NCBI GenBank assembly: GCA_903772945.1
Contig: CAICTM010000155.1
Coordinates: 40,634 to 104,633, forward strand
Source: Seminavis robusta
Lineage: Eukaryota; Bacillariophyta; Bacillariophyceae; Naviculales; Naviculaceae
Direction: 5' to 3'
DNA: 64,000 nucleotides
Each line of letters opens with the position of its first letter. Position 1 is the stretch's first letter. This document shows, piece by piece, positions 43,728 to 53,939 of this stretch. A model generated the notes under the pieces. That model was not told the origin of the DNA. It made no database searches and saw nothing but the letters and a program-made list of their open reading frames with translations. The translations under genes were made by a program, and so were the position numbers.

Positions 43728-45731
43728 TCACACATCCAGATCCGCCCTCCTCGCGTGATCCACAACACTGCTCGAAAACATCATCCTGCTATTTGACATG
43801 CTCTTCGCCATACTTTTGGCCATGGCCATCTCATCAACTTTGCTGCCGTCCATCAAGCCAGGGTTGAACTCTTGCGACCCTCGCCGTTCGCCTCCAACAC
43901 TTCCCTTTGGATCAAAGCCCATGATTCTGTCACGAAGATGATCTGGAACAAACTTCGCAAGAATTGCGTTTGTTTTGGCAGCCTGGAAAATCATCTTTTC
44001 ATTTCGCTGCGTCACGGTCCCGTCATAAAGGAGGAGCGTGATAGCAATCAAGACAAAGGTTCCCGCAACAACACCAGCGTAAATCGCTGGTGTGTTGGTT
44101 TTGTAGTCACTCTCGAAGGCTTTGCTCGGGTAGATCTTCATGGAGTACATACAATGACCAGGAGTGCTTCGAGCGTCAGGGTGGGTTTGTAAGTTCAAAT
44201 CCACAAAAAGACCCATGTCGTCGAATTCCGAGGGTCGGAGGTCACCGTCACCCAGGTATGTAGCATTGCCTCCATCAATTCGATACGTAACAGTTTGGTT
44301 ACAGGTGTTTTGCAGCACACAAAACATTCCCTTGACATTGTCTGGGAGAAGATTCTGCATGGAAAAGTCCCTGAGAGTGCACAACAAGAGGTGAGCGACA
44401 TCCTATCTTGACGAAATGTGTGAAACATGTTCATGTACTTACCAAGCAGTTGCAACAGCAAACATTGCCACAATGTCTGATGATTGATTCCCTGCGACCC
44501 GATGAACAGGGTGGAATGTGAAGGAGTGAGGATTGTTGGCACCCTCTGCACCATTAGAGTGCATCTTAGCATGCTCTTCTGCAGGGACATTGGCAAACGG
44601 TTTGATGGTAGTGAATACGAGCTCATTGTGGAGTTTCATGACAGCAGCAAACCCATTCCCAATAACCTTATTAACAATCAGATTGTTGTTGATGGTGGGC
44701 CCATACTTTCGCGCTGGAGGCGATTGTGTTGTTCGACAGAAGTAAAAGTCGCGATCAATGTCTGGAACAAAAGATCCATTCTTAAGCTTTTGTGCGATAT
44801 AGGGCTGATAGTTTGCAGTGTCATTGTTGAGGAAGTCCAAGTTCCCGTAAGCTTCCATGTGAGCTTCCTTGACAAAGGTCTGGTAAAGTGGAGTAATGAA
44901 GTCAATGTACTCGTCCCTTTGATCATGGGTGACATAGTTTTGAATAGCAATAAACTCCGCATTGGAAACTTGTTTGAAACCACGTCCCATTGTCTCCCAC
45001 TTGTCCACAACATAGAAGGGCCAAGGGCTGGTCCCTTGGCCAGCCGCCTCAGCTTGTGCTGCGACATTGTCAGCAAAGCTGCGTAGAGAGCGTCGAAGAG
45101 TAGATTGGAAATCAACAGCAGCATCTGCAACTGTGGTGGCAAACTGAGCGTAGACTGTTCGGAAATTCTGATCCTCTCGTTCCACAAGCAGGAAATAGGT
45201 GGAGGTGGTGACCGCAATAGCAGTGGCCAGGAGCGCAATAGAGACAACAATCCGCCACATCCTGATGCGAGCTGTTTCCTTGGCTGACTGTTCTCGAATC
45301 TTCATGACCTCATCCGGCTGAAATTCCATGGGTGTAGCTACGGTCGCCTCCACCATTTCTTCCACAACCAGTGTAGCTTCCACCAGGTTCAAACCGGGGT
45401 CTACTGGGGATGACGATTCTTCTCTGTACGTACTCATCAAGGGTGCCTCTTCCGGCAATGGTTCTGGTTGTGGGGAGAGCTGATAAGACGGGGCTACTTC
45501 TGGCTGTGGGGTCAGGCGATAGGAAGGTGCCCTCTCCGGCTGTTGGGTTAGATGATAGGAAGGAGCTGGTTGTTGTGCCGGCACGAAGCAGGCCGAATCG
45601 ACATCATCTTCGTCGTGAAACTGTTCCTGTGGACGTTGATTAGCCTTTTGCGGCACTTGCGAGCCAGCAGTAGAAGAGTAGGCGCCAACCTTCTGCGAGA
45701 CGGCGTCGTCAGCTTCTGCTTCTGCGCCAGC
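43728..45731 (-). CDS. Receptor with two membrane helices and extracellular sensor domain, resembling a diatom receptor cyclase without the cyclase (C-terminal part of a longer gene)
   Basis: Exons 44443-45731 and 43728-44370; a 72-nt intron with a GTAAGT donor splits a Trp codon. The open frame starts right after a stop at 45732-45734 and has no ATG until 45437, yet the upstream part is clearly protein-like (APSYxLxxQPE repeated three times). I therefore infer it is joined to the repeat gene at 45709-47236 through a one-base shift. A helix (IVVSIALLATAIAVTTSTYF) is followed by a Cache/CHASE-like extracellular domain (TTVADAAVDFQSTLRRSLRS, FYVVDKWETMGRGFKQVSNA), a second helix (AIYAGVVAGTFVLIAITLLL) and a tail AKFVPDHLRDRIMGFD, the linker that usually precedes the catalytic domain in this family. 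The gene stops about 60 residues later with no cyclase motif. Confidence 0.7.
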
Positions 45732-47236
45732 TCATTTTCTCATCATCGTCGTCGCTATCTGTCGAAAGACCACAACTGGAATCTGACAGCGTTGACATGA
45801 GGCTTCTTTCACTGAGACGTTCTTTGCGTAGTTTCCTCTCGCTTTCCTTGGCCTGCTCTGCTGTTTGTGTTCGTTTTCGAGAAGCACCAGCACTGGAATC
45901 CGACAGCCCTGACATGAGACTTCGGTCACTGAGATGTTCCTTGCGTAGTTGCCTCTCTGTTTCCTTGGCCTGTTCTGCTGTTGGTTTCGGAGAGGGGGGA
46001 CTCTTCATAACAGGAGCAGATGCAACACTCGATGCCCCTGACATGAGGCTCCGTTGGCTCAGATACTGTCTACGAAGATTCTTTTCTCTTTCCTTAGCTT
46101 GCATTCCGGTTTCAACACTCTTCCCAGGGGATGGTGGGCTTTTCTTGGGAGAGGGAAGTGATGCTCCTGACATGAGGCTTCGCTGGCTGATTTGTTGCCT
46201 CCGAAGTTGCTTTTCCCTTTCCTTGGCCTGCATTCCAGTGTCGACGCTTTGACCTGGAGATGGAGGACTTTTCATTGCAGCGGCAGGTGCAACAGGTGCA
46301 GGATTGAATGCCTTTTGCTTGGATGCAATCCTGTTGTCCAACTGAGAAAGTTGGTCTGGTGGAGCCGAGTAAGCACCTGGTCGAACAGCTGCCACCATAG
46401 TAGGAGCAGCTGCACTTGTACTGATAGGCGGTGGACTCTTCTTAGCAGGTGGTGGTAGGGGAGCCATTGAATTCTGCTTGGCAGCAATCCTGCTATCCAA
46501 CTGCGAAAGTCCGTCTGGTGGAGCGGAAAAGGCGCCAGGGCGAACAGCTGCGGTCACCGCGGCTGTGGGGGCTGCTGCACTTGTACTTGAGGACGGTGGG
46601 GCCTTCATTGGGGCAGGAGGACGAGCAGCCCTCTGCTTGGCTGCAATTCTGGTGTCCAGTTCCGAAAGTTCCCCGGGTGGAGCCGAGAAGGCCCCCGGCC
46701 GAACAGCTGCGGCAGTTGCAGGGGCAGCTGCACTTGGACTGCTTGTGGCCGGACTCTTCTTTGCAGCCGGTGCTGGAGGTGCCATAGCATTCTGCTTGGC
46801 GGCAATCCTATTGTCCAACTGGGAAACCGCATCTGGTGTAGCTGAAAAGGCTCCGGGCCGCACAGCTGCAGAGGCAGGAACCACAGCTGCAGTGAGCACT
46901 TGAGATGGGGTGTTCTGATATTAGAGGATAGGGTTAAGGTTAGAGTTAGAAAAGAAATCGTCGGTCACATCGCCGCTCTAGCCAGCTAGCTACCCGTACG
47001 AATACCTTCCGGGGAAGAGTAGCTGTACTAGTAGCTAGCTAGCGCTCATGCATAGCTGGACTCACCATGGTCGCTCCATTTTGCTTGGCTGCGATTCTAC
47101 TATCGAGGTGAGTGGCTTCATCAGGCGGCGCCGCGTAAGCGCCAGGCCGCACTGTTCTTCCAGTGGGAGCTGCCGCCCGTTGCTTGGCCGCAATGTCACG
47201 ATCCAGTTGAGACTGCTTCTTGTCAGATTCGTCCAT
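45709..47236 (-). CDS. Repeat-rich N-terminal part: RPGAxSAPPD and LRxxxLSxRSLMS modules, probably the N-terminus of the receptor
   Basis: Exon 1 (47066-47236) starts MDESDKKQSQLDRDIAAKQ. A 151-nt intron (46915-47065) has a GTGAGT donor and CAG acceptor and keeps frame. Exon 2 (45709-46914) ends SDDDDEKMSWRRSRS. The product has five modules of about 24 residues built on VRPGAFSAPPDxxSQLDxRI plus AAKQ, separated by Ala/Pro-rich linkers. They are followed by four modules of the type QAKEREKQLRRQQISQRSLM plus SG. No known domain is recognised. If read through a one-base correction near 45735, it continues into the transmembrane receptor at 43728-45731, forming a long cytosolic region. The alternative is a separate soluble protein overlapping the next frame by 23 nt. 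Confidence 0.7.
46915..47065 (-). other. Intron of the repeat-rich gene
   Basis: 151 nt, longest intron placed in the window. Contains CTAGC words and the telomere-like GGTTAAGGTTAGAGTTAG stretch (reads on the plus strand at about 46929-46946). Confidence 0.55.
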
Positions 47237-48711
47237 GGCGCTCTCACTTAGCAAGGCTAAGCTTAGTAAGGTAAGGTTAACTTAAGCTGTGCGAAGGGAA
47301 GAGATCAGGAGGAGTCGAGTCTATTACTCGTACTACTAGCTAGCTAGGCGGATTTTTGTTGTGGCTGTTGCTTCTTTCCAACCGGTTTTGGTTTTGGCTT
47401 TGGCAAGATGTGTGTGCGGAGTGTGCAGTGTCAATGGCATGAATGATCAATCGAAAAAAAGGGTATGACCACTGACTTTGCTTGATCTTGGAACCGTCAG
47501 GATGATTTAAGATCTCCAGTGTCCTCAGAGGAGAATGACCTGCCAACACATTATGACAATTAACCAGCGTGAATGTCCGGACCGTCATTGGCCATTCCAA
47601 CTGTTCCGTGACGTCATTTTGCCTCACTAAGATTTAAAAGAAACAACATCACCGTTCCTTCTCCGGGAGAACTCCAGCATACCAACAGTACCGGTCACCA
47701 GGCACCAGGCGGCAAAACTGCGAGCAGATGCTGAGCGAAGCCCGAAAAGCAGAAAGCAGACAGAAGTGGGACAGTCTGCAGAAGCCAGACGATTCTTCAT
47801 TCACCCAATGGATTACCACTAAGTCTTTGTGAAGCCTGCTTGGCCACAATGCCACAAGGAGAGATTTTGGGTTGCGAAATGTCGCGACCTCTCGCAATCG
47901 CCCCAACAAAAATTCATCGAGCAGCGTTGGGTGTCGTCTCTAGCTAGCTAGCTAGCTAGCTAGCTAGCTAGCTAGAGGATCGAATCGAATCTTCAATCCA
48001 GTGAAGGTTACCAAGCTACATGTATGTGAATGCACCAAGCTACCGCTAGCTAGCTCAATACCAGGTGGGAAGGAAATTCGACCAGACAACTTAGCTTACC
48101 CAAGTCTGAGGATGTTGGGTACCACTTACTTGTAGATAAGCTGAGCAAAGCAAAGCCGAGCTATCTACAGTACCCAGTGGCCTCAGGCTAGCTAGCTGGT
48201 TACTCGTACTAGTAGCTAGCTAAAAGAGAATAAAAGGCTTCTTAGTATCTACTCTGCCGCACAGAAAGTAGTACAATGTGTTCTCTTTCGTGTGCTCCCA
48301 GGTGCTAGGTAGCTAGCTATCCCAAGGCTCAAAACCAATGTCGGTACAGGTACGAGTAAGGTAACAAGCCAAGCTAGTACTAGTTTTTCAAGACAACTAA
48401 AAGACTGGAATATGGGAATATCAGGTACGGTATGGTCTAGCAATTCTATTCCGTGCCACCTGCCACAGCATCATCAACATTCGACCAATCAAGGAGCTCT
48501 ATTATTGGTGAGTTGAGTCCATGAACATCTCGTCTTCCAAAATGAGAGTGACAATCCTGGAGCTTGCCTTCAGAAGATCCTATGGTCATAGCTACCAGAT
48601 AACATGTACATGGGCAGGGATCCCGTCCCTACTTTGTGCTGTTGTCCCGCAAGCTGCAAGCAGTCGGTTGCTTGCTTGATTGCTTTGCTTGCTTGCTTGT
48701 TGGTTGGTTGA
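47237..48711. other. Intergenic with CTAG arrays
   Basis: Includes (CTAG)9 at 47940-47975 and shorter runs. No gene is supported. Confidence 0.45.
47940..47975. repeat. (CTAG)9
   Basis: Thirty-six bases of uninterrupted CTAG, the longest such array in the window. Confidence 0.9.
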
Positions 48712-50004
48712 TTAGTTTGGATTCCAATAAGCATCACCCTTGTTGTGGTTCTTGTTTCCCCAGCAGTTCTGTGTAATGCCAAATGCCTCTTCGAGTACTT
48801 GCCCGGCATCTGGACTGTCAATCTTGACCTGCACAAGGTTATGATGATGATCTGGATGAGCCTGTGTAAAGTTTACGACTCGAGCAGCCTGTTCATTGTA
48901 AAAGTCAATCATTTGTTGGTCTGTTTTGCCTCGCCCCTTGCGGAAGAATGGTGGGTAGTGTGCATGGATGAATCGTTTGCGTAGATCCTTCCATCGGTCA
49001 ATAGAAGATAGCCATTTTTCGGGATCTCTGTAATTCAATATCCAAGTAGCATTTGGAAAGGCTTCGTGAATATCCTGTATCCACGACACTTGTGGCAAGA
49101 TGACTCCACTGAGCAAGTTGTTGTGCGGTGCATCAATTTCTGAATACAGATCCCAATCATCAATTCCATCAAAGAGCGGTTTGTTGTTTGCTCTTTTATT
49201 CCATAGCATTGCTTTGCCACAGCTGAGTCCATAGCGTTCCGCTTTTCCTCCGTTTGTTTTGTTGGCGGGTGGTGGTCTACAGTCGTAATGGGACAATTTT
49301 CCCTCCATGCCACAAGTAAAGTATGAGTAAATGGAAGTGGTGCCAGCCTTTTGCAGTCCCATGACAATAATGGGAGTTGGTAGCTTGAGTTGGGAAGGCA
49401 GTAGCTTGCGAATGGTAGTGCTTGTAGTAGGTGGTGGTGTGGTAGCAGTACTAGTACTAGTAGCATTGGTCTTCTTGCTAAGGAGTGATTTAGCAAGTCT
49501 GGCGGTACCAGTGCCTGGCTTGGCAAGTGTACTAGTTTGTGTAGCATTGGTCTTGCCACGATAGACTCTTTTGATGGGAAATCTTTGGACGTTCTTTTTG
49601 GAACTGTTGGTGGGCGTGGAAGTGATCGTGGAAAGTTGTGGGGAAGTGGTGGTCGTGGAAAGTCTACTGACTGGATGGGGTAAAGTTTCGGGAGTTGAGG
49701 CAACTTTGTGTTCGAGGTCTTTTACCCGTTCTTCGAGTTGTTGTACTTTTTGTCGCAGCGCTTTGACCTCGGCATTGCTGCTGTTGCTGTTGTTACTATC
49801 AGTATCAGTAGTAGAAGCATTGGAAGGCGCATCGATATCCGCCGCAGCATGATCCGCCAGTAGAGCGAGCGCCGTGGAACTAACGCTTCTTCCAGTAGAC
49901 AAGCTAGCGCTGTAGTAGCTGTGGTAAGCCGCTGTGTACATGACTACTGCCATTCCAAGGGAAAACAAAAATACCCGAAAAGGGCGTAAGGAAGGGTTGG
50001 CCAT
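48712..50004 (-). CDS. Golgi-type sulfotransferase (type II membrane protein, 430 aa)
   Basis: Transfers sulfate from PAPS to a carbohydrate or protein in the secretory pathway. The start at 50004 (MANPSLRPFRV) has an ideal context, GGCACCATGGCC; the frame is open upstream but that part looks untranslated. One signal anchor (about residues 8-30, FLFSLGMAVVMYTAAYHSYY) is followed by a coiled-coil stem (about 70-95, ALRQKVQQLEERVKDLEHKV) and a Ser/Thr-rich stalk. The catalytic domain starts at about 205 with IIVMGLQKAGTTSIYSYF, the 5'-phosphosulfate loop (about 212-220). The 3'-phosphate motif is near 321, NYRDPEKWLSSIDRW. Partner residues for substrate are not identifiable. The length and layout resemble diatom and animal carbohydrate sulfotransferases. 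Confidence 0.88.
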   Translation of the reverse strand: MANPSLRPFRVFLFSLGMAVVMYTAAYHSYYSASLSTGRSVSSTALALLADHAAADIDAPSNASTTDTDSNNSNSSNAEVKALRQKVQQLEERVKDLEHKVASTPETLPHPVSRLSTTTTSPQLSTITSTPTNSSKKNVQRFPIKRVYRGKTNATQTSTLAKPGTGTARLAKSLLSKKTNATSTSTATTPPPTTSTTIRKLLPSQLKLPTPIIVMGLQKAGTTSIYSYFTCGMEGKLSHYDCRPPPANKTNGGKAERYGLSCGKAMLWNKRANNKPLFDGIDDWDLYSEIDAPHNNLLSGVILPQVSWIQDIHEAFPNATWILNYRDPEKWLSSIDRWKDLRKRFIHAHYPPFFRKGRGKTDQQMIDFYNEQAARVVNFTQAHPDHHHNLVQVKIDSPDAGQVLEEAFGITQNCWGNKNHNKGDAYWNPN

Positions 50005-51149
50005 GGTGCCTCTAGTGGAAATGTAGTAGAAATGTAGGAGAGTTTGTGGGTGCGGAGTTTTGTGTTGCTTTTTGTTGGTGGCCGATTCCTTCACGCTGAT
50101 TTGTAATGTTGTTGCTTCCACGCCGTGTATTTTTGTACAGTGTTCGTAGAGTTTTGGTTGGGACACTGTTTCACGAATGCAAAGCAGAAAGGTCATTCTG
50201 ATTTGAAAAATGTACTCTAAATCCATACTTATATTTTGAATGACCCACTGGATGGCGCCAAATGACTCTATGACTCACATAGACCGTCCCTGGAGACTTC
50301 TTTTGCCAAAATTAGCAAGTGATGATCCCGCTTGTGCACCTCGAGGTTCGAGCCACAACAACCAGCATGCATAGCAACGCTCAACGGACTTGTTTGCCAA
50401 AGCTTCGTCGTGTCCAAGCAAGCGTCCAAGCAAACAGGAAGCCCAAGCCGATTGCATAGGGTTGGGCGTTGCCAAAATTGGAAAGCAAGTGGTCTTGAAA
50501 AGTTGTTGGGCCTTTACATTGTACTGCTTGCTTCATGCTGCATTGCCCAGTGACTGTCACTCAACTCAACTCAACTCAACTCGTCTTCAATACTATAGTT
50601 TTTTAACGCTGTTAATGGCTAGCTATAACGTAGTAGGAGTCATGACAACCAGGGCTGTAGCATGTAGTTTGCACTATCTGGCTATCCGAATGCCTTCCTT
50701 TGTTTGTTGCGTGGATGGCCTGGCCGAACCAGAGACTCTTCGATTGAATCATGTAGTCATGCAGTCAGCCCTTCTAATAATAAACTGCAATGTAGCAATA
50801 ACCAACCCAGCGAGCTCTAGCTAGCGATTGGCTTTCTTAGGCTTGGAATGCCGTACCCGTACAATGTACTGTTGTCTACTCCATAAGCTCGCTATCTGCC
50901 TATAGCTAGCTAGCTAGCTAGCTAGCTAGTAGTAGAGCTTGGTCGCCTTGTCAAAGCGAATAAGGAGCGAAGGTTAGCCAATTTTGCATCTTTACCCGCT
51001 CTGCTGGATTTGAGATACGTCAGTCATTTACATTGATCTTTCCCTGACACCAACTTTATCCACCGAGAGCACAAGATCTCGAAAGACAAGTGCAGAGATC
51101 ACAACTAACTTCTTTCATCGTTCGATATAGCTATAAAGCTAGCCAGACA
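50005..51149. other. Divergent intergenic region
   Basis: Between the sulfotransferase (leftward) and AKR-like (rightward) genes, so promoters of both. Contains a TAGC array at 50903-50929 and an ACTCA tandem at about 50560-50580. Confidence 0.45.
50903..50929. repeat. (TAGC)n array
   Basis: About 6.5 copies of TAGC, the same self-complementary word as CTAG. Confidence 0.85.
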
Positions 51150-52271
51150 ATGAAGTTAGCTGCTATACCGTTGCTAAGCTTCCTCTTCGGTGTGGCGCTG
51201 ATCACTCCTGGCAAAAAGGTATCTGTGCTTTCTCACTCCTTGTCAAGTTCAAAGTTAGGTTCAGGTTCAGGTTCAGGTCCTGCAAAATTTGATGCAAAGC
51301 CTTGCAAAGATCTTCAAGTACCTGTACCTGTACATGTAAATCGCAGACAAGCTTTGCAAACTGCAGCAGCTGCTATTAATAGCGCTGGACTGTGGCTACC
51401 TGCATCTGCAGCTGCAGCCAGCACTAGTATCAACCCAATTGCAACTCTGTCAGACGGGACTGCTTTTCCTCTGGCATCCTTTGGCTTGCAAATCTACAAT
51501 GACGAATCTGCCTATCGATTAACTCTACTGGCGCTAGAAGTGGGATACCGAAACTTTTTTGCTTCCGTCTTGGCGGGAAATCAAAGAGGTTTTGCCAAGG
51601 CGGTAAGGGATAGTGGCATTCCACGAGACCAACTATATATCTGTGGTTCCGTGGTCTCCAATAGAGGCGTGGGATTCGAAAAGGCGTACAAGGATACCAC
51701 CTCAGGATGGAAACGAAACATAGAAGCCTTTGCCGCGGGAAACATTTACTATTTAGATCAAATCATGCTAGATTATCCTGGACCGGATGCTCCCAGTATT
51801 CAAGGACAATGGGCATCCTTTCAAGACATGCACGCACAGAAACTCACAAAGACCCTTAGTCTATCCAACTTTTCACCCACACAACTCGATTGCATTCTAA
51901 AACCAACCACAATGGATCCCAAGTACAATTTGGCCGTCAAGCCAGTCGTCAACCAGCTGCCCTACTCGGTCGCATACCACCCCGGGGATGTCGTGGCGCA
52001 AAACAAACAACGTGGAATTCTCGTACAAGCGTGGGCGCCCTTGGGAGGATCACTTGGAGGACGATTCAGTTCCAGTCTCAAGGGAAAATGCGCTCAAATT
52101 GGAAAACCCTACAACAAATCGTGGGCGCAAGTGGCTCTTCGATGGATTGTACAAACCGGCGCATCCTTTACCACACAAAGTCAAAACAAGGATCATTTCC
52201 AAGAGGATCTCAACATTTTTGACTTTGAATTGACGGCACAAGAAATGCAAGAGTTGTCAGCGTTGGCATAA
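51150..52271 (+). CDS. Aldo/keto reductase-fold protein with the catalytic tetrad replaced, probable thylakoid lumen protein (373 aa)
   Basis: The start is ATG 51150 (MKLAAIPLLSFLFGVALITP), a signal peptide. At residues 65-66 a second, twin-arginine signal, NRRQALQTAAAAINSAGLWL, ends ASAAAAS. That bipartite pattern suits transport across plastid membranes and on to the thylakoid lumen by the Tat route. The barrel starts at about 96 (IATLSDGTAFPLASFGLQIY). Landmarks of AKRs are VGYRNFFASVLAGNQRGFAK (normally GYRHIDTA..YGNE), YLDQIMLDYPG (normally DLYLIHWP) and VQAWAPLGG, YNKSWAQVALRWIVQTG, TTQSQNKDHF (normally IPKS). At catalytic Asp, Tyr, Lys and His positions this protein has F137, A142, a non-Lys and D208. 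It is likely a noncatalytic AKR. Low-complexity Gly/Ser (SGSGSGP) lies at 36-44. Confidence 0.85.
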   Translation: MKLAAIPLLSFLFGVALITPGKKVSVLSHSLSSSKLGSGSGSGPAKFDAKPCKDLQVPVPVHVNRRQALQTAAAAINSAGLWLPASAAAASTSINPIATLSDGTAFPLASFGLQIYNDESAYRLTLLALEVGYRNFFASVLAGNQRGFAKAVRDSGIPRDQLYICGSVVSNRGVGFEKAYKDTTSGWKRNIEAFAAGNIYYLDQIMLDYPGPDAPSIQGQWASFQDMHAQKLTKTLSLSNFSPTQLDCILKPTTMDPKYNLAVKPVVNQLPYSVAYHPGDVVAQNKQRGILVQAWAPLGGSLGGRFSSSLKGKCAQIGKPYNKSWAQVALRWIVQTGASFTTQSQNKDHFQEDLNIFDFELTAQEMQELSALA

Positions 52272-52583
52272 ACATATGTATACCGGTAGTATAAAAACAA
52301 GGAGTGGCAGGCAAACAGTGCTCTATAGAGTCATAAAAAATGACTACGTATGGATGATGAAGAGCCATGGTGCCGTAGTATCAATATGGCCGGCACGTAC
52401 ATGGCGTTCCCTGAGTTTGAAAATGAAATTTGGTTCCATAAAATTACATCTATGTCCCAACCTATCTACCCGTACTCTACCGTAGGCTTAGTTAGATACA
52501 CGTAGATTGCTAATTGGATAAACGGCACGGTACGATACGGCATCGCACCAGTACCAGTACATGCATATACGCATACGCGTAGT
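52272..52583. other. Convergent 3' spacer
   Basis: AT-rich with GTACC words; holds 3' UTRs of the AKR-like and methyltransferase genes. Nothing else. Confidence 0.45.
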
Positions 52584-53939
52584 TTAGCACAGTGTTCGAA
52601 AGTAGAGAACCTCCATGCAGGATGGACAGCGCTTGATCCAGAACAAAAAGATTGGCATGTAGCCACCTCCAGTGTACATGACATTGGAGAGTAGAGCAAT
52701 TTCAGCAGCTGTTCGTGTCCTTGGCATCCAGCTGACTCCCGTCATTCGAGTGGCCCAGTGCAGTTCCACCATGATTTGTTGAGGCAGCCAATAGGAAGGT
52801 GGATGATGATGTACCCTGCCTCTGGTTCCATCACTCTTGGTGGTGGTGGCGGTGATTGCCATTTCCTCGTTACTATTGGCTTGCTGCATCATGGAAGAAA
52901 ATACATCAAACTCAAATCCTTCCACGTCGATTTTCAACATTTTCGGTGGAGCCCTGAGTTGCGCCTTTTGTACCATGTCAAAGTAGGTAATGTAGTGTCG
53001 GCCATGTCCATCCTTTCGATCGACACTGTCGATACAATAGTTGTAGAATTTGATGTCGTCTCTTTCTGGTTTCCATTGGGGGGTTCCATTTTGTAGGGTG
53101 CAGTCGAATGTGTGTGTGGTGCATCCTGGCATGGTTGTAACGACTTCCATTTCGAACTTCCAATTGTCATTGCCACCAATACTGATAATGTGGCAGTCGT
53201 TGTTGTTGTTTTTGTTGTTGCTGTTTGAATTTTGTGCATGTTCCATGGGCTGACAGTACCATTTGGTGCCATCGGCTCCTTTTTTTCCCAATCGGAGCAA
53301 GTTGGGACAGGGAAAGGTAGGTCCCAGAGAAGCATCCCAACGTTCAATGGAATCAACGGGATCAGCAACCTCCACGTAACGTCCAGCATGAATCAATGGA
53401 TGATTTTTTGGTTCGTATTCTCCCGGCAATGGACTTCCATATCCTCCTCGAGGGTCGTAATTCTGAGCAAAGTAGGATTTGAGGAATTGGGTAACGTCTT
53501 GGGTTCCTTGTTTTTCCGTCATTCCGTTGGGTATGAAAGTTGCCCCCAGCTTTTTGACAGTGGTGTCAATATGCTTGTCGAGTAGATTTTGAACGGACTT
53601 TAAGCTTCCTCCTTGTGTGTGGAACAGTCTGGCTTGAGCAATGGCATTTTCCAAGGCCGTTTCTTCAAAGTAGTCGGTGGTTCCAGCACAGTAGGGTCGG
53701 AGTTCTCCTCCTGTCTTGGCCATGGCTGTATTAGTGCTACCCATGCTACCCATGGGCAAGGAAAACTCCACCACTCCAGAGGTATCTGTGACTCTGGAAA
53801 GAATCCAAAAGACAAACATCCCACACACAAAAATACCCACGCGTTCTACCGTCTGTTTGTCAGCAGGGACATTGTAGGTAGTACCTCCAATATTGACACC
53901 GGTGCCGCCATTGCGGGGAGGGGTTTGGATTTGGACCAT
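52584..53939 (-). CDS. METTL24/FkbM-type methyltransferase, type II membrane protein (451 aa)
   Basis: SAM-dependent methyltransferase-like protein, probably in the secretory pathway. It starts MVQIQTPPRNGG in the context GGACCATGG. One membrane anchor lies at about 35-50 (VGIFVCGMFVFWILSRV). The catalytic region begins at about 245: CHIISIGGNDNWKFEMEVV corresponds to the SAM-binding loop (motif I), and PGCTTHTFDCTLQNG to the following acidic strand. MLKIDVEGFEFDVFSSMM (about 331-348) is the FkbM signature strand. Near the C-terminus GGGYMPIFLFWIKRCPSC matches the terminal CxxC-containing end of METTL24-like proteins. An Asn/Asp run (NSNSNNKNNNND) sits just before motif I. The substrate is unknown. 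The gene faces the AKR-like gene 3'-to-3'. Confidence 0.83.
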   Translation of the reverse strand: MVQIQTPPRNGGTGVNIGGTTYNVPADKQTVERVGIFVCGMFVFWILSRVTDTSGVVEFSLPMGSMGSTNTAMAKTGGELRPYCAGTTDYFEETALENAIAQARLFHTQGGSLKSVQNLLDKHIDTTVKKLGATFIPNGMTEKQGTQDVTQFLKSYFAQNYDPRGGYGSPLPGEYEPKNHPLIHAGRYVEVADPVDSIERWDASLGPTFPCPNLLRLGKKGADGTKWYCQPMEHAQNSNSNNKNNNNDCHIISIGGNDNWKFEMEVVTTMPGCTTHTFDCTLQNGTPQWKPERDDIKFYNYCIDSVDRKDGHGRHYITYFDMVQKAQLRAPPKMLKIDVEGFEFDVFSSMMQQANSNEEMAITATTTKSDGTRGRVHHHPPSYWLPQQIMVELHWATRMTGVSWMPRTRTAAEIALLSNVMYTGGGYMPIFLFWIKRCPSCMEVLYFRTLC

